Source of the DNA: Cymbomonas tetramitiformis
Taxonomy: Eukaryota; Chlorophyta; Pyramimonadophyceae; Pyramimonadales; Pyramimonadaceae
NCBI GenBank assembly: GCA_001247695.2
Contig: LGRX02035483.1
Location: 186,001 to 250,000, forward strand
Length of the DNA stretch: 64,000 nt
Direction: 5' to 3'
Under the pieces are notes generated by a model. It was not told the DNA's origin. It ran no database searches and was given only the letters and a program-made list of their open reading frames with translations. Positions 8,717-17,959 of the stretch are shown one piece after another. The position numbers and the translations under genes were made by a program. Numbering within the stretch: the first letter of the stretch is position 1; each line of letters starts with the position of its first letter.

Positions 8717-10138
8717 CTATTCGTCGAACAAACTTGTTCCGCTGGCAACGAGTATGCGTTCTAGCGAAAGTGTCTGATACGCTGCTGTCTTCTGACCTTC
8801 AGGTCTTTTTGCGGAAGAAGGCGTCTGTGACATCTCCATGAGGTGCACAAAACTTTCCGCATCGTCGACGACTCTCGGGACGCTACTGGCAGTCCTGGGC
8901 TGGCTCACACGATTGAGTCCTTCTGCCTCCGAAAAAAACATCGTCTTTGGGAAGTCGTTCATAGGCGTCGCGTCGTTTTCAGCACGCATCTCGCACACAA
9001 GCAGTCCGTTTACGGCCTTACTGTTGTATGCGTTCCTGTAAAAGCATGGACTGCGAGTAGAGTGCTTTGGACTAGCGCAGCAATTGAATTCCGACAATAG
9101 CATGTTATACGTAACGTGCACGTAGTTTAACGACGCGCACCAACTAAGTTTATCAGCTTCCGTAATAGAGTCGTAATTGGCGTACTGCAGCAGCTTACAA
9201 AAACAAAACGCCGTCACAGCGCGCCTCCTGGCGAGACTGTATCTGTTGGCATTAGACATCTCTACACTCTCCGACCATTGTTTCCAATCTCTCATCAGAG
9301 TGTTGTCGGCAAGCAGATGAAACAGTTGATCTTCCAAGTAGTCTGGTAGCCTCATGTATACCACTAGAAATTGTTCTTCTGTGAGCTTGTCTTTGTATAT
9401 CGCGCAACGATCGTCTCTGTGAATCATTCTGGCAAAGCCGTTTTCGACGGTCACGTCGTCATAAGATTCGTTATCTACACCCATCTCCAGAAACCCGCCG
9501 TGATCGGTTTCGTCGAAAGCGTACGTACGCAGAGCGTCTATCAGAACGGCGTTGGTACAAACGCCTCTACGTCTGTGCGTCACCTCGTCTCGTAACAGGT
9601 CAAACTCGCTGTTGATAACGAGATCCTTCTGAATATACAGTTCTGTTGGGATTCTCACGATCGTGTACCCGTCACAAAAACGTGTGCCGATGAACGATGA
9701 GAAAGCGGGCCACATTTGTTGAGTGAAATGTTCGCGTGGTAAGACGCACAGAGCACAGAAGAGCTTCCTATAGGTTCGCGTGTGAAAAAAAACCATCGCC
9801 ACTAGTCCGATTAGATACTGCAAAATGGTGTCGTACTGCGGATCTTTGTTGACCGACACGATGTGCAGGACGCTGTCCCCACAGACCTTTTTTTGGTCGA
9901 AACACTCTACAACGTATCTCTCTTCGTTCTTGACGTTGATAACTTGCTTTACAAAGAATCCACCCAAGTGTCTACCAAATACGTTTTTCTCGTAATATTG
10001 CGAAGACGTGTTGCCCGACGGCGACACGTCCATCACGACCTGGTATTTCACAGGTCTGTGATAGACGTCCACGAGTTTCTCAACGGTACCGTCCTCTTTG
10101 ACGACGACAAAAAAGTCCGCTTCTCCGGAGGATGACAT
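8717..10138 (-). CDS. Unknown protein, 473 aa
   Basis: From ATG 10138 (MSSSGEADFF). The frame stays open upstream to 10288, but that part is the translated dispersed repeat at 10242-10322 and is excluded. A beta-rich N-terminal half is followed by a helical, Cys-rich half with no membrane segment of clear length, though residues near 135-150 are hydrophobic. The C-terminal 90 residues are Ser/Pro/Gln rich. No family recognised. Confidence 0.8.
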   Translation of the reverse strand: MSSSGEADFFVVVKEDGTVEKLVDVYHRPVKYQVVMDVSPSGNTSSQYYEKNVFGRHLGGFFVKQVINVKNEERYVVECFDQKKVCGDSVLHIVSVNKDPQYDTILQYLIGLVAMVFFHTRTYRKLFCALCVLPREHFTQQMWPAFSSFIGTRFCDGYTIVRIPTELYIQKDLVINSEFDLLRDEVTHRRRGVCTNAVLIDALRTYAFDETDHGGFLEMGVDNESYDDVTVENGFARMIHRDDRCAIYKDKLTEEQFLVVYMRLPDYLEDQLFHLLADNTLMRDWKQWSESVEMSNANRYSLARRRAVTAFCFCKLLQYANYDSITEADKLSWCASLNYVHVTYNMLLSEFNCCASPKHSTRSPCFYRNAYNSKAVNGLLVCEMRAENDATPMNDFPKTMFFSEAEGLNRVSQPRTASSVPRVVDDAESFVHLMEMSQTPSSAKRPEGQKTAAYQTLSLERILVASGTSLFDE

Positions 10139-10241
10139 CAGATACAAAGTGGTTTGTTCAATTCCAAAACGAGCTCGTTCGTTTTCGCTGTTCACACGAG
10201 CGTGTCCTCCGAGATAACTATACGCGATTTCAAATCTAAGA

Positions 10242-10322
10242 GTCGATTTTCGATAAGTGTGGGAATTTTGAAGGATCGATATCCCCACCCTTTATACCGA
10301 TTCTAATAATACTGTCAGGTGT
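10242..10322 (+). repeat. Palindromic dispersed repeat, copy 1
   Basis: Forward copy of the element whose core reads roughly ATTTTTGGTAGGTGTGGGAA, then TGGAAGCGATATCCCCAC, then TTTACGTCGATTATAATATT. A reverse half-copy of its G-rich/C-rich end follows at about 10360-10395. Lies between divergent genes starting at 10138 and 10619. Confidence 0.65.
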
Positions 10323-10432
10323 CAAGAATACAAGCTTCGAGAATTCACCTACTAAAACAAGCTTACAAACTTCCACTTCTTACAAAAGTACAATGTGAAA
10401 CGACACCGAGGCGTAAATTGTACATGTGTGAG

Positions 10433-10440
10433 TATATATA
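10433..10440 (+). promoter_or_regulatory. TATATATA box in divergent gap 10139-10618
   Basis: TATATATA core flanked by near-palindromic GTGTACACAC-type sequence, about 180 bases before ATG 10619. The rest of this gap holds only the dispersed repeat. Confidence 0.45.
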
Positions 10441-10618
10441 CGTGTACACACGTACATACCGCTTCGTCGACTATGTTAACCTGCACGAATTTCCGAAGTG
10501 GTCATAATCGCCGGGGCGTTTTGAAGTTACAAACACTTCACCTTTTCAGCAAGGCCTTATACCAAGATCAAGGTCAAACACTAGGAGTTTGACCGTGCGG
10601 TGATTCGATCCGCAAAAC

Positions 10619-11527
10619 ATGCGAACGGCGTACCCCGTGGTTACATCTACGATGTTCGTGTGCTTTGTGTCGATTTCTTGGACGACGACTCACGCCGGAC
10701 GCCCCAATCCTGATGATGCGAGAGATTCCGATAACGTCTACTACAATTTGGACGACAAAGCGCACGCCTTACTCTCACAGGATTCGGACTCGAATCCTCA
10801 TGAATACGCTTGGGATGTGATGACGGATGAAGTCGATTCGGACAAACCGGACGACGAAACGTACGGCGTACCCTCACAAGATTCAAATTCGGACGGGAGC
10901 GATATTCCGATCCTGTTGGATACCCAGGAAACAGCGTATCGTATAACTGAATCGGAGGATTGGAATGACGAAGTTTCGTCGGAGCACCTCGCCTACACAA
11001 AAATTGGTGAGGGCGTATGCAAAACATCTGCAAATGAAATGCATGCCGACTACCTTGTGATTTACGAGAGTGTGGTGACTCCAGAGATCTGTTATGCGGA
11101 ATGCGCGATTTCCAAAGGGTGCGAAGGCTTCGCGCATCGGGACGGAGATAAGGAATGTCTTATATACAAAAACCGTCCTATTCAGAGCGTCGTCATATCA
11201 TCCGGAGGCACGGCGCCTTGTTGGATGTCCCATGACTGCCATTCCTGTTACGAAATGCACAAGCCGTCGAGATGGGACGCCACGAAAAGTTTGACCAAAA
11301 AAACGAGAGAGGATATCGTGGATCGACTTATCGAGGATATCTTCAACGACGCGTCGTTCGTGAGTCCTATCGAACGTCAAAAGATTTCTAAATTGGCCAA
11401 CCGCGCGGAGATCGCCTTTGACGACATCGAACGTCTAATGTCTAGCATGTCCGATCTTATCATGGACATCATAGACGTGGACAAGTCGAACACGATCGAC
11501 GCGGAGCTATTTGAATATATAGATTAG
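10619..11527 (+). CDS. Secreted PAN/apple-like domain plus EF-hand protein
   Basis: 302 residues from ATG 10619. Signal peptide at residues 1-26, then an acidic Asp/Ser/Pro stretch with two loosely repeated LSQDSDS/PSQDSNS blocks (about 30-120). A Cys-rich module at about 134-201 has the spacing of PAN/apple domains, including a C-x3-C helix (C158, C162), a GCEGFAH core (C168) and further cysteines C134, C180 and C201. The C-terminal 50 residues are helical and end in an EF-hand-like loop (286-297: D-x-D-x-S-x-T-x-D) with Glu at loop position 11 rather than 12. PAN modules bind proteins or glycans; an EF-hand would add calcium dependence. Probably a secreted or virion adhesion protein. Confidence 0.8.
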   Translation: MRTAYPVVTSTMFVCFVSISWTTTHAGRPNPDDARDSDNVYYNLDDKAHALLSQDSDSNPHEYAWDVMTDEVDSDKPDDETYGVPSQDSNSDGSDIPILLDTQETAYRITESEDWNDEVSSEHLAYTKIGEGVCKTSANEMHADYLVIYESVVTPEICYAECAISKGCEGFAHRDGDKECLIYKNRPIQSVVISSGGTAPCWMSHDCHSCYEMHKPSRWDATKSLTKKTREDIVDRLIEDIFNDASFVSPIERQKISKLANRAEIAFDDIERLMSSMSDLIMDIIDVDKSNTIDAELFEYID

Positions 11528-11974
11528 TTCGCGGCTTTCGCTTCTGTGACACTGGACCAATTGTTGTAAGGGATCGGAGTGTGCGGGTCTATTTTGATAG
11601 TGATAATTTGCAGGCTACGTTGTCAACACACGGCAATAATGTTATAATTGATGTGAAGAGTTTGAATATCACTTCTTAAAAACTCCCCACATCTACTAAA
11701 AATAAAATCTTGAATGTATCAGGCAATTTACCAAAGTCCGAAAGGTTAATTCTTTCACAATGAGCGGACATTGGTGGGTGTGGTCATCTCGAGAGTGAGG
11801 CGCTTGACATGAATAAACAGAGAGGCAACTGCAAAAGCTCGCCTTAAAAATAGGTTCACAACTCTTCACCTCTTACAAAAAAGTGACCCTTAAAACTGTC
11901 ATGATATTTGACATATGTATACATTTATATACATATATATGTTAGGCTAAGTAATTTGTGACATCCGTGGAATA
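11528..11974. other. Convergent gap with repeat copy and AT-rich stretch
   Basis: 447 bases between convergent genes. It holds dispersed repeat copy 2 (11610-11702), a second C-rich half-site near 11858-11885, and an AT-rich stretch with several TATATA steps at 11918-11942. No gene. Confidence 0.5.
11610..11702 (-). repeat. Palindromic dispersed repeat, copy 2
   Basis: Reverse copy: contains ACGTTGTCAACAC, ATGTTATAATTGATGTGAAG and CTCCCCACATCTAC, matching the family core in order. Confidence 0.7.
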
Positions 11975-12886
11975 TTACCACCACTCGCGAAGAACCATTG
12001 TGTTAGATGAAGCGCTGATACACACGATGAAAGTGTAAAGCATATCTTGAACGATCGACATTCCGAAGTCTTCTTCTTGCGTGAGCAAAACCTTCGTACA
12101 TGACGTGGATATGATAGATGATAAAATACGAACGCCTTGATACGTGTACACGTATACGAGGACGAACGCAACCCGTTCGTTTATCCACTCGACATAAGAG
12201 CGTCCCGCTATGTTTGGAAAGGTCTCGTATTCCCGATCGTCGCTTTGACGTTCTTGCAGTCTCTGCTGTCGTGTTCGATACACGAACGCAAAAAAACCAA
12301 GTGCGAGGCAGAATAACAAGTATATGTTCAGTTGAACGCACGATTTGAAGAATGCCGATTTCTTCACTTGATTTACGTCACGCTGCTCCACTTCGGCGAT
12401 TCGATTCACCGCCGGAATCGTGTCGTATTCGTAAATACGATTCATACGGCCCACGCTCACACACAGCAAGAGGTCGATAAATATTTCAATGTCGAGGAAC
12501 GTCGGAGACTGTAACCGTAAACCGAGCCAAAAAAATACTTTGGAAAGCAACAATATATTCGGGTGCGCCTGATCACCGATGCGTACAAAGCACTCTTGCG
12601 TCGTCTCGTAGACGTAGAGTATCAAAAGTGTTAAGTGCGATATAGCCAGAAGCACCGAGGACCGCAGGATGATCGAGTGCGGTTCACCGACTTGCACGCA
12701 CAGAACGCCCAGATACGAGGTCGGGCTTTCCGACTCGCGGAGACTGAATTTAAAAGCAGCGCTGACCGTCATCGCATGCGTGGTGACCCATGTGTAGCAC
12801 AAAACGACCACGCACACTCGATGTATGATGAGCGTGGTGTCGTCCGCATACAAGCCGTCGTCGCTTTGACAGAGAGCATCTGCCAT
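11975..12886 (-). CDS. Multi-pass membrane protein, unknown
   Basis: 303 residues from ATG 12886; the frame is open to 12973 but has no earlier ATG. Hydrophobic segments at roughly residues 20-40, 75-97, 115-135, 137-150, 190-210, 240-260 and 275-292 suggest five to seven membrane passes. No family recognised. Convergent with the PAN-domain gene. Confidence 0.8.
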   Translation of the reverse strand: MADALCQSDDGLYADDTTLIIHRVCVVVLCYTWVTTHAMTVSAAFKFSLRESESPTSYLGVLCVQVGEPHSIILRSSVLLAISHLTLLILYVYETTQECFVRIGDQAHPNILLLSKVFFWLGLRLQSPTFLDIEIFIDLLLCVSVGRMNRIYEYDTIPAVNRIAEVEQRDVNQVKKSAFFKSCVQLNIYLLFCLALGFFAFVYRTRQQRLQERQSDDREYETFPNIAGRSYVEWINERVAFVLVYVYTYQGVRILSSIISTSCTKVLLTQEEDFGMSIVQDMLYTFIVCISASSNTMVLREWW

Positions 12887-13294
12887 CGTGCCCGGCCTGA
12901 GTAATGAGTGATCACTGAAGCACCATACCGCTACGCGATACCGACGCGAGCTACCGGAAAGTTCTGAAAGCACCCGGTCCTTCCATTTTTTAACACGCGT
13001 AACTATGGTAGATGCACTCGAACACGTCGTTCTTGTTATCCCTTGATTTGATAAGCGCTCAATGTGATGTGATATATATATATATACGTCAAGTCGCCCG
13101 TGAACACGGACTACACCCGTGCGAATGCGCGTTATTGTTTAGCGTGGTGTACACATGGACGTGGGCGTTCGTGTATATATATGAGTGTAGGTTTGCAGAC
13201 GTACACGAGTTTGTTCATTGTAGCTCCAACGGAGCGCAAAGCGACGTGTTCGACGAAGCGCAGATTGACTGCTTCACGATAAAATCGTCGCTAA
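12887..13294. promoter_or_regulatory. Divergent gap with two TATATATA boxes
   Basis: 408 bases between divergent genes starting at 12886 and 13295. TATATATATATA at 13073-13085 and TATATATA at 13174-13181; the second is about 115 bases before ATG 13295. No further gene seen. Confidence 0.5.
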
Positions 13295-14056
13295 ATGTCG
13301 TATGCAAGGATGTCCACGTTTAAGACATTCAAGTCCCCGTCGGTTCCTCAGAATCATCCCAGCACGGGCGAGGCGTCCGCGGCTTTGGAGCTTCCCACCT
13401 TCAAGCCCGTCTTCGCCGACTCTCTCAGAGGACAATCTGTAGTGTTGGCCTTCAAGCTGGTCGACACGACGGAAAACGAGCACATCATAAACCGTATAGC
13501 AGTGAGGCTGACGTGTCCGCGAAATTGTAACATACCCGGTGTTTTCCCAAGCGGTCAGATATGTCATGTGGAGCTTATGATGCAGGTGACAGAGGATGAT
13601 TGGCGCATGTTTTCGATCAACATGATGGAGGGAAAACGCGCGAGTGCTGACGCGCCAGCTGTGTACGAGTGGGGCAAAGTACACGTTCGGTCGATCTTGC
13701 CGTGCAAGATGGATAGATACGCGTACGTGTCAGTCTCCATCCCTCGGGAAAGGCAGCATAGGATGTACACCTTTTTGCTTTCTCAATTAAATGGCGAATT
13801 CAACTTTCCCGGTTACCTTATGAACTACATCATGCCGTGCGCGGTGGGACAACGATACGGACATAAACTTAAGACCGGGAAGAAGTATCGCTGGATGTGC
13901 GCGGAGTTAATATGGTCTACGCTTCAGGTCGGCTTATTAGGAGGCAGCGACCAACACGTCGCGTGCCGTATGTCTCCGAATTCGATCTACGAGTTCTGTC
14001 GCAACAGTAAGGAATGCTGTGGCACCACCAATCCCATTGCTAAAGTGAACACTTAG
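13295..14056 (+). CDS. Permuted NlpC/P60 (papain-like) hydrolase, putative
   Basis: 253 residues from ATG 13295. Two motifs fit the circularly permuted papain-like family that includes LRAT and poxvirus G6-type proteins. One is a strand with a His (ICHVEL, His91). The other is a helix N-terminus with a Cys followed by Glu (MCAELIW, Cys202-Ala-Glu204) after a basic/aromatic lead-in (KKYRWM). The spacing of about 110 residues fits the permuted order His first, Cys later. No signal peptide or membrane segment. Such enzymes act on acyl or peptide bonds; the substrate is unknown. Moderate confidence because only the motif pair supports it. Confidence 0.6.
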   Translation: MSYARMSTFKTFKSPSVPQNHPSTGEASAALELPTFKPVFADSLRGQSVVLAFKLVDTTENEHIINRIAVRLTCPRNCNIPGVFPSGQICHVELMMQVTEDDWRMFSINMMEGKRASADAPAVYEWGKVHVRSILPCKMDRYAYVSVSIPRERQHRMYTFLLSQLNGEFNFPGYLMNYIMPCAVGQRYGHKLKTGKKYRWMCAELIWSTLQVGLLGGSDQHVACRMSPNSIYEFCRNSKECCGTTNPIAKVNT

Positions 14057-14488
14057 TCTTAAAGTCGAAAATGTATAGATCAACAATTTGTGGGACAATG
14101 ATGCCGTCACATCTCTGTGACGTCTTTTACAGTCGTGCATGTATGATTTCTTAATTACAAGTAAACGTCAGTTTTTGTAAAGGGCGGGAGCTTGTAACTG
14201 GTCGTGTAAGCGTCGATTCTTGGGTAGATGTGTAAATCTTGCGAAAGCAATATTCCTACTTCTTGCATGAATAATATTGTTATGCGTCGACACTGTATTA
14301 TTCAAACTCTCGCTTACATATTTCCACCCCTTACACGTATGCGATGTTAACAACACCCAAGGTGTGCGAACCTTGCGTTCATGGAGCAACATCGTTGTGT
14401 TTTTTCCCTTTGCTTTTCCTCTTATATTTCTTTTGTTCATCGTTCTTCCGTCTCCCGTGGGTGTATTGCACGGGCAAAGTGCATACGT
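14057..14488. other. Intergenic gap with dispersed repeat before a membrane-protein gene
   Basis: 432 bases between two plus-strand genes. It holds a forward copy of the dispersed repeat plus a reverse half-site (14209-14345). No TATATATA box seen. Confidence 0.45.
14209..14345 (+). repeat. Palindromic dispersed repeat, copy 3
   Basis: Forward copy from 14209 (GTCGATTCTTGGGTAGATGT ... ATAATATTGTTATGCG) to about 14305, followed by a reverse half-site TTCCACCCCTTACAC near 14329. Together they form an imperfect inverted repeat. Confidence 0.65.
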
Positions 14489-15667
14489 ATGGCGCAGCTC
14501 GTGACAACGCTTTTTTTTGCGCTGTCGTTTGCGTTGTTATGTGTTGCGTACACGCTTTGCGCGTACCATTACAGACTTTTGCACGCCCGCGTCACTGTGC
14601 GTCCCCCCTTCTCGAACGTCGCGCCGGCACATCAAACTGCGGTGATGTACAATAATACAAGCTGCGAGTGGAAAGTTTCGTATTACCCATCCTCCCTGGA
14701 AAAGACGTGGCTCGACAATTTCGACAGCTTACTGTATGTCGATCACCACAGTTCGGACATCGACGCAAATTGGAGCGAAGTGCCTGCGCAAAGTTTACTG
14801 GCTACTAGATTTATTCCGTCTACATGGAAAGCGTGCGCGTTGCTAAACAAGCAGCACGATGACATCTCGGAGTGGTTGAAAACTAAGTACTCGGTAGCGA
14901 CGCGTGCGAAAGACGCCGCCGGCGCGAGTTCTGGAAGCCTGTCTCATCACCTGTTCGAAAAAGAATGTGACAGTGAGAAGGCCTTTATCCTTCCGATAGA
15001 ACCTTTGAGCGGCGCCTTGAGACACCCTTTTTCGTTTTGCAACCCGAACCCCGAGTACATATACAACACAAATCACGTGTTGTCGTGGAATGTGCGACTC
15101 GGAAATATTGTCAAATTTAAAACTTCTGGTCGTGCGTCGCTTATTTACGTGGGTGGTGCGGCGACGCTCACGGATATGCGCGACGCGAAAAGATTGGATG
15201 CGCTATTGGGAAAGTACAAGGACATACGCATTGAATTTGATGAGATGCACGTATGGCAGGCAGTTCTGTTCCCATTGCATCAGTACCTAACTCATTTCCG
15301 CGCGCATTCGATGACTCATTTCACGTACCACAATTTTACCATTCCGTGCGATCGACCGGATGGATTCTACCAGGTTTTGTGGGAGAGCATGGTCACAAAT
15401 TTGCGTAAAGACGACTTTGTGGTTGTGTTCATGGATGTATGTCACAAATGTAAAAAGCATGCTCTCGTGGAGTATCTACTGCGAGACGCTGATCAAGCCA
15501 GTTTGGTCGACGAGCTGTATTTCACGGACCAACACGTGGGCAGTCCGTTTATCACGACGGAGTCGCGAGTAGCAACAAACCGTACCGGATCAAGGACTTT
15601 GATCGACACCTACAAGCTCCTTAAACGCCTGAGAGACGCAGGAATTAGAGCTCACGCATGGATATGA
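14489..15667 (+). CDS. Membrane-anchored methyltransferase-like protein
   Basis: 392 residues from ATG 14489 (the frame is open further upstream, but MAQLVTT starts the signal anchor). Membrane segment at about 5-27, then a lumenal or extracellular domain. The C-terminal half has a strand LIYVGGAA, a VVVFMDV strand, a VDELYFTDQHV segment and an ending LKRLRDAGIRAHAW. These resemble a family of FkbM/class-I methyltransferase-like proteins common in algae and other protists, where a DE-x-x-F-E-H-H-V segment and a final GIRAHSW occur. The assignment rests on motif memory only. Confidence 0.55.
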   Translation: MAQLVTTLFFALSFALLCVAYTLCAYHYRLLHARVTVRPPFSNVAPAHQTAVMYNNTSCEWKVSYYPSSLEKTWLDNFDSLLYVDHHSSDIDANWSEVPAQSLLATRFIPSTWKACALLNKQHDDISEWLKTKYSVATRAKDAAGASSGSLSHHLFEKECDSEKAFILPIEPLSGALRHPFSFCNPNPEYIYNTNHVLSWNVRLGNIVKFKTSGRASLIYVGGAATLTDMRDAKRLDALLGKYKDIRIEFDEMHVWQAVLFPLHQYLTHFRAHSMTHFTYHNFTIPCDRPDGFYQVLWESMVTNLRKDDFVVVFMDVCHKCKKHALVEYLLRDADQASLVDELYFTDQHVGSPFITTESRVATNRTGSRTLIDTYKLLKRLRDAGIRAHAWI

Positions 15668-15686
15668 AGCGTACGTAGATGAAAGG

Positions 15687-15953
15687 GTGTGGATTCGGTC
15701 ATCTGCGATAGAGGTTTACCTGCCCGAATACAAAGTACAATCATGGGACGAAGTCCGGCTTGACAAGGGCAACTGCGTATCCATAAATGTCGTAAAAAAC
15801 CCCGACACGAACAAAATACGCGTTTGCTACGTGACATTCTTATCGTCTAATATGAAGCCAATTAATTTCTGTAGGGTATACCATCTTTGTTTAGACACAC
15901 GGCTGCGACAACTATTACAAAATGAGCATGATGTCCTGTCAGATTCCATATAG
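15687..15953 (+). other. Protein-like frame without ATG, possible 3' exon
   Basis: An open frame of about 89 codons in a different frame from the gene ending at 15667 reads like protein (balanced composition, SWDEVRLDKGNC, INFCRVYHLCLD) but has no early ATG. It is open into the tail of the upstream gene. It could be a continuation reached by a frameshift or splice, or a chance frame. Not counted as a gene. The rest of the gap 15954-16087 shows nothing. Confidence 0.3.
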
Positions 15954-16087
15954 CGCGGTGCGTGTAACTATCATCGATGTAGGCCACTGTGCATAGAAGA
16001 TTTATATTACACTTATGTATCATACGTTCATGCCGATGCATCAAAACGATCACCCCAGCATGTTCCAACCTAATCACTAAGATTTCA

Positions 16088-17290
16088 CTAAGACTGCAGA
16101 GCAATCGCACTCGTCGCGGCGGGACGAATGGCGGTCTGCTTGACGTGCGCTACCGCGTACATTCTTAGAAACTCGCGTCCGCTGTTGTTCTGTATATTTA
16201 ACACGAGCTCGAACTGCTTGAACTTCCTTTCCAACGCGCATACGGATTGTATAGACTTAGACTTCGAGATGCGCATACACCGCGTCGCTAGAGAAAAAAA
16301 CACTTGCTCGTGTATCGCAGATTGTATGGGGTCTATAAGTTTTCGTAGAAGGTTCTCGGTCAGCCGCACGTTCTTAAACACGTTGTTTCGATGCGAAAAC
16401 GCACTAGCGATGGCCCCGTATTTCGTGGGATTGCTCAGCTGTAGCAAGGACACTCCGATACACCAGAGCATCGCGTCTTCGTCACTCACGGTATCTGGAT
16501 TTCGTACAGTGTTTCTGTGCCAAAACGCCGCCGGATACGTCGTACCGATTTTTCCTTGAACGCGTCGATGCACGATGCCAGCCGTGTCCAACAGTTTGAT
16601 GTCTATGCCATCCTTCGTCAAAAACATTCCACAATTCTCCCATTTAAAATCAACGTGGCACATTTGTCTTGTTTTCTTTAAGTACGCCAACTTACTTATC
16701 ACCGTCTTGGCGAGATGGAAATAAGCGAAGTTCGAGTCGGTGCCGGCGGTGTGTAGGTTTTTAACAACGATGTTCAGCGAGCACGCGGCGTTTTGCATAA
16801 GCTGTGCCCCCCAGATAACGTGATGTTCTCGTTGCGTATGCGTATTTAGCGCGCACATCTCGTAAAAGGTGCAGCGACGTTCGCTACTGAGACGACCGCA
16901 ATCGTCGTCGCTTCGATACAACCCCGCGTGTGGCACAATCACAGTGTCGTCGTTTGTTGGTATCAGACGAATCTCTCTCGAGACCATACGCAGCAGCTTG
17001 CTGCGATAATCCGCGTGACGCTCGACGGTGTCCGCGATGTTAAAATCGTGGGCCATGATGATTTTTAGCACGATAATTTGACCGGTAGCTTGCGATCGGT
17101 ATCGCCACACACTCGTGGTCCTGGACGTGTACACCGGCTCGTCGATTCTGCGATACACCTCTTCCTTTCCCAAAATGCGCACGATATCGGGCACAAGCAA
17201 ACATTTATTTTTGGTTTTCTGCGTAAGGTACAATTTCACGTTGTCGAACAAATCCGACATGTCAGAGGGTGTCAAGTAACAACAATCCAT
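16088..17290 (-). CDS. Protein kinase
   Basis: 400 residues from ATG 17290. ATP-binding Lys76 lies in VLKI. The catalytic loop is HVDFKWEN (H212, D214, K216, N219). The magnesium loop is DTAG, with Asp235 where most kinases have DFG. A conserved-type Asp after the activation segment sits in SDEDAMLWCIGV. The glycine-rich loop is degenerate. The kinase core covers about residues 45-330 and the C-terminus is unassigned. Likely an active Ser/Thr kinase acting in the infected cell or virion. Divergently paired with the ATPase gene across the 50-bp tandem repeat. Confidence 0.85.
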   Translation of the reverse strand: MDCCYLTPSDMSDLFDNVKLYLTQKTKNKCLLVPDIVRILGKEEVYRRIDEPVYTSRTTSVWRYRSQATGQIIVLKIIMAHDFNIADTVERHADYRSKLLRMVSREIRLIPTNDDTVIVPHAGLYRSDDDCGRLSSERRCTFYEMCALNTHTQREHHVIWGAQLMQNAACSLNIVVKNLHTAGTDSNFAYFHLAKTVISKLAYLKKTRQMCHVDFKWENCGMFLTKDGIDIKLLDTAGIVHRRVQGKIGTTYPAAFWHRNTVRNPDTVSDEDAMLWCIGVSLLQLSNPTKYGAIASAFSHRNNVFKNVRLTENLLRKLIDPIQSAIHEQVFFSLATRCMRISKSKSIQSVCALERKFKQFELVLNIQNNSGREFLRMYAVAHVKQTAIRPAATSAIALQS

Positions 17291-17430
17291 TTATTCCACA
17301 AACGATTCGATCGGGTCACTCTGGGCGTAGCCTAAACGTCTTCGATTGGTTCGTTTATACGATGCAGATCAGTTCGTTTTGCAACGGTCCACAATTTTGA
17401 AATTGTATTTTTTTTGCGACGCGCGGTCAA

Positions 17431-17575
17431 GTCTGACGACGTTCGATCGACACCCGGCAACAAGATGCGCGCGCGGTAAAGTCTGACGACATTCGATCGA
17501 CACCCGGCAACAAGATGCGCGCGCGGTAAAGTCTGACGACATTCGATCGACACCCGGCAACAAGATGCGCGCGGA
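17431..17575. repeat. 50-bp tandem repeat, three copies
   Basis: Copies at 17431-17480, 17481-17530 and 17531-17575 (last one truncated). Copies 1 and 2 differ at one base within the 50. Each contains TTCGATCGACACCCGGCAAC and ends in GCGCGCGG. The TTCGATCGAC part reappears at 17619-17629 and, as an inverted pair, at 53605-53642. Confidence 0.92.
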
Positions 17576-17632
17576 GGTATAAGTATAGACACGAGTGTGC
17601 CACGTGTACTACATAATCGTCGATCGAACTTG

Positions 17633-17705
17633 CGCGATTCGATCTCCGGTAAGTGTGTGCATGTTGTGAGAGAGATATTTCCGCTCCTCACACCGATTAT
17701 GACAT
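17633..17705 (+). repeat. Palindromic dispersed repeat, copy 4
   Basis: Forward copy: GATTCGATCTCCGGTAAGTG then GAGATATTTCCGCTCCTCAC then CCGATTATGACA, matching the family order. Ends just before ATG 17707. Confidence 0.6.
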
Positions 17706-17706
17706 C

Positions 17707-17796
17707 ATGGGTACGTGTTGGGACTTAGGCCTACAAGCCCCCCGGGACTTTACAAAGAAGGACGTCAAATATGAATTTGAAGTAACAGATACTGCG
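17707..17796 (+). other. Short ATG frame, possible first exon of the ATPase gene
   Basis: 29 codons (MGTCWDLGLQ...) of protein-like composition directly after the dispersed repeat. A GTAACA sequence at 17782 and a CTGTACAG at 17940-17947 could splice it in phase to the long frame that follows, whose first ATG is only at 17960. No family match; speculative. Confidence 0.25.
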
Positions 17797-17959
17797 TAGG
17801 ACGCATCGCGATCGCGTAAGTATTTCCATATTGCGTCACGCTCAGCGTGTCGATGATGCGACAGATATCGACGGACCGTAGCGGGTCTCGTTAACAGTCT
17901 GCATATCTGAGAGTTGGATCGTGTGTGCTGAATGCAGCTCTGTACAGCCCTCTTCTGAT

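Larger units (their letters stand above)
17291..17959. promoter_or_regulatory. Divergent control region between kinase and ATPase genes
   Basis: About 670 bases. Contains three 50-bp tandem repeats (17431-17575), a TCGATCGA site at 17619-17629, a dispersed-repeat copy (17633-17705), a short ATG frame at 17707-17796 and a GTAAGT sequence at 17817. A likely place for a two-way promoter or a replication origin. Confidence 0.5.

Noticed and set aside
17431..17575. CRISPR-like array
   Set aside because: Three direct tandem copies without unique spacers between them; not a CRISPR array.
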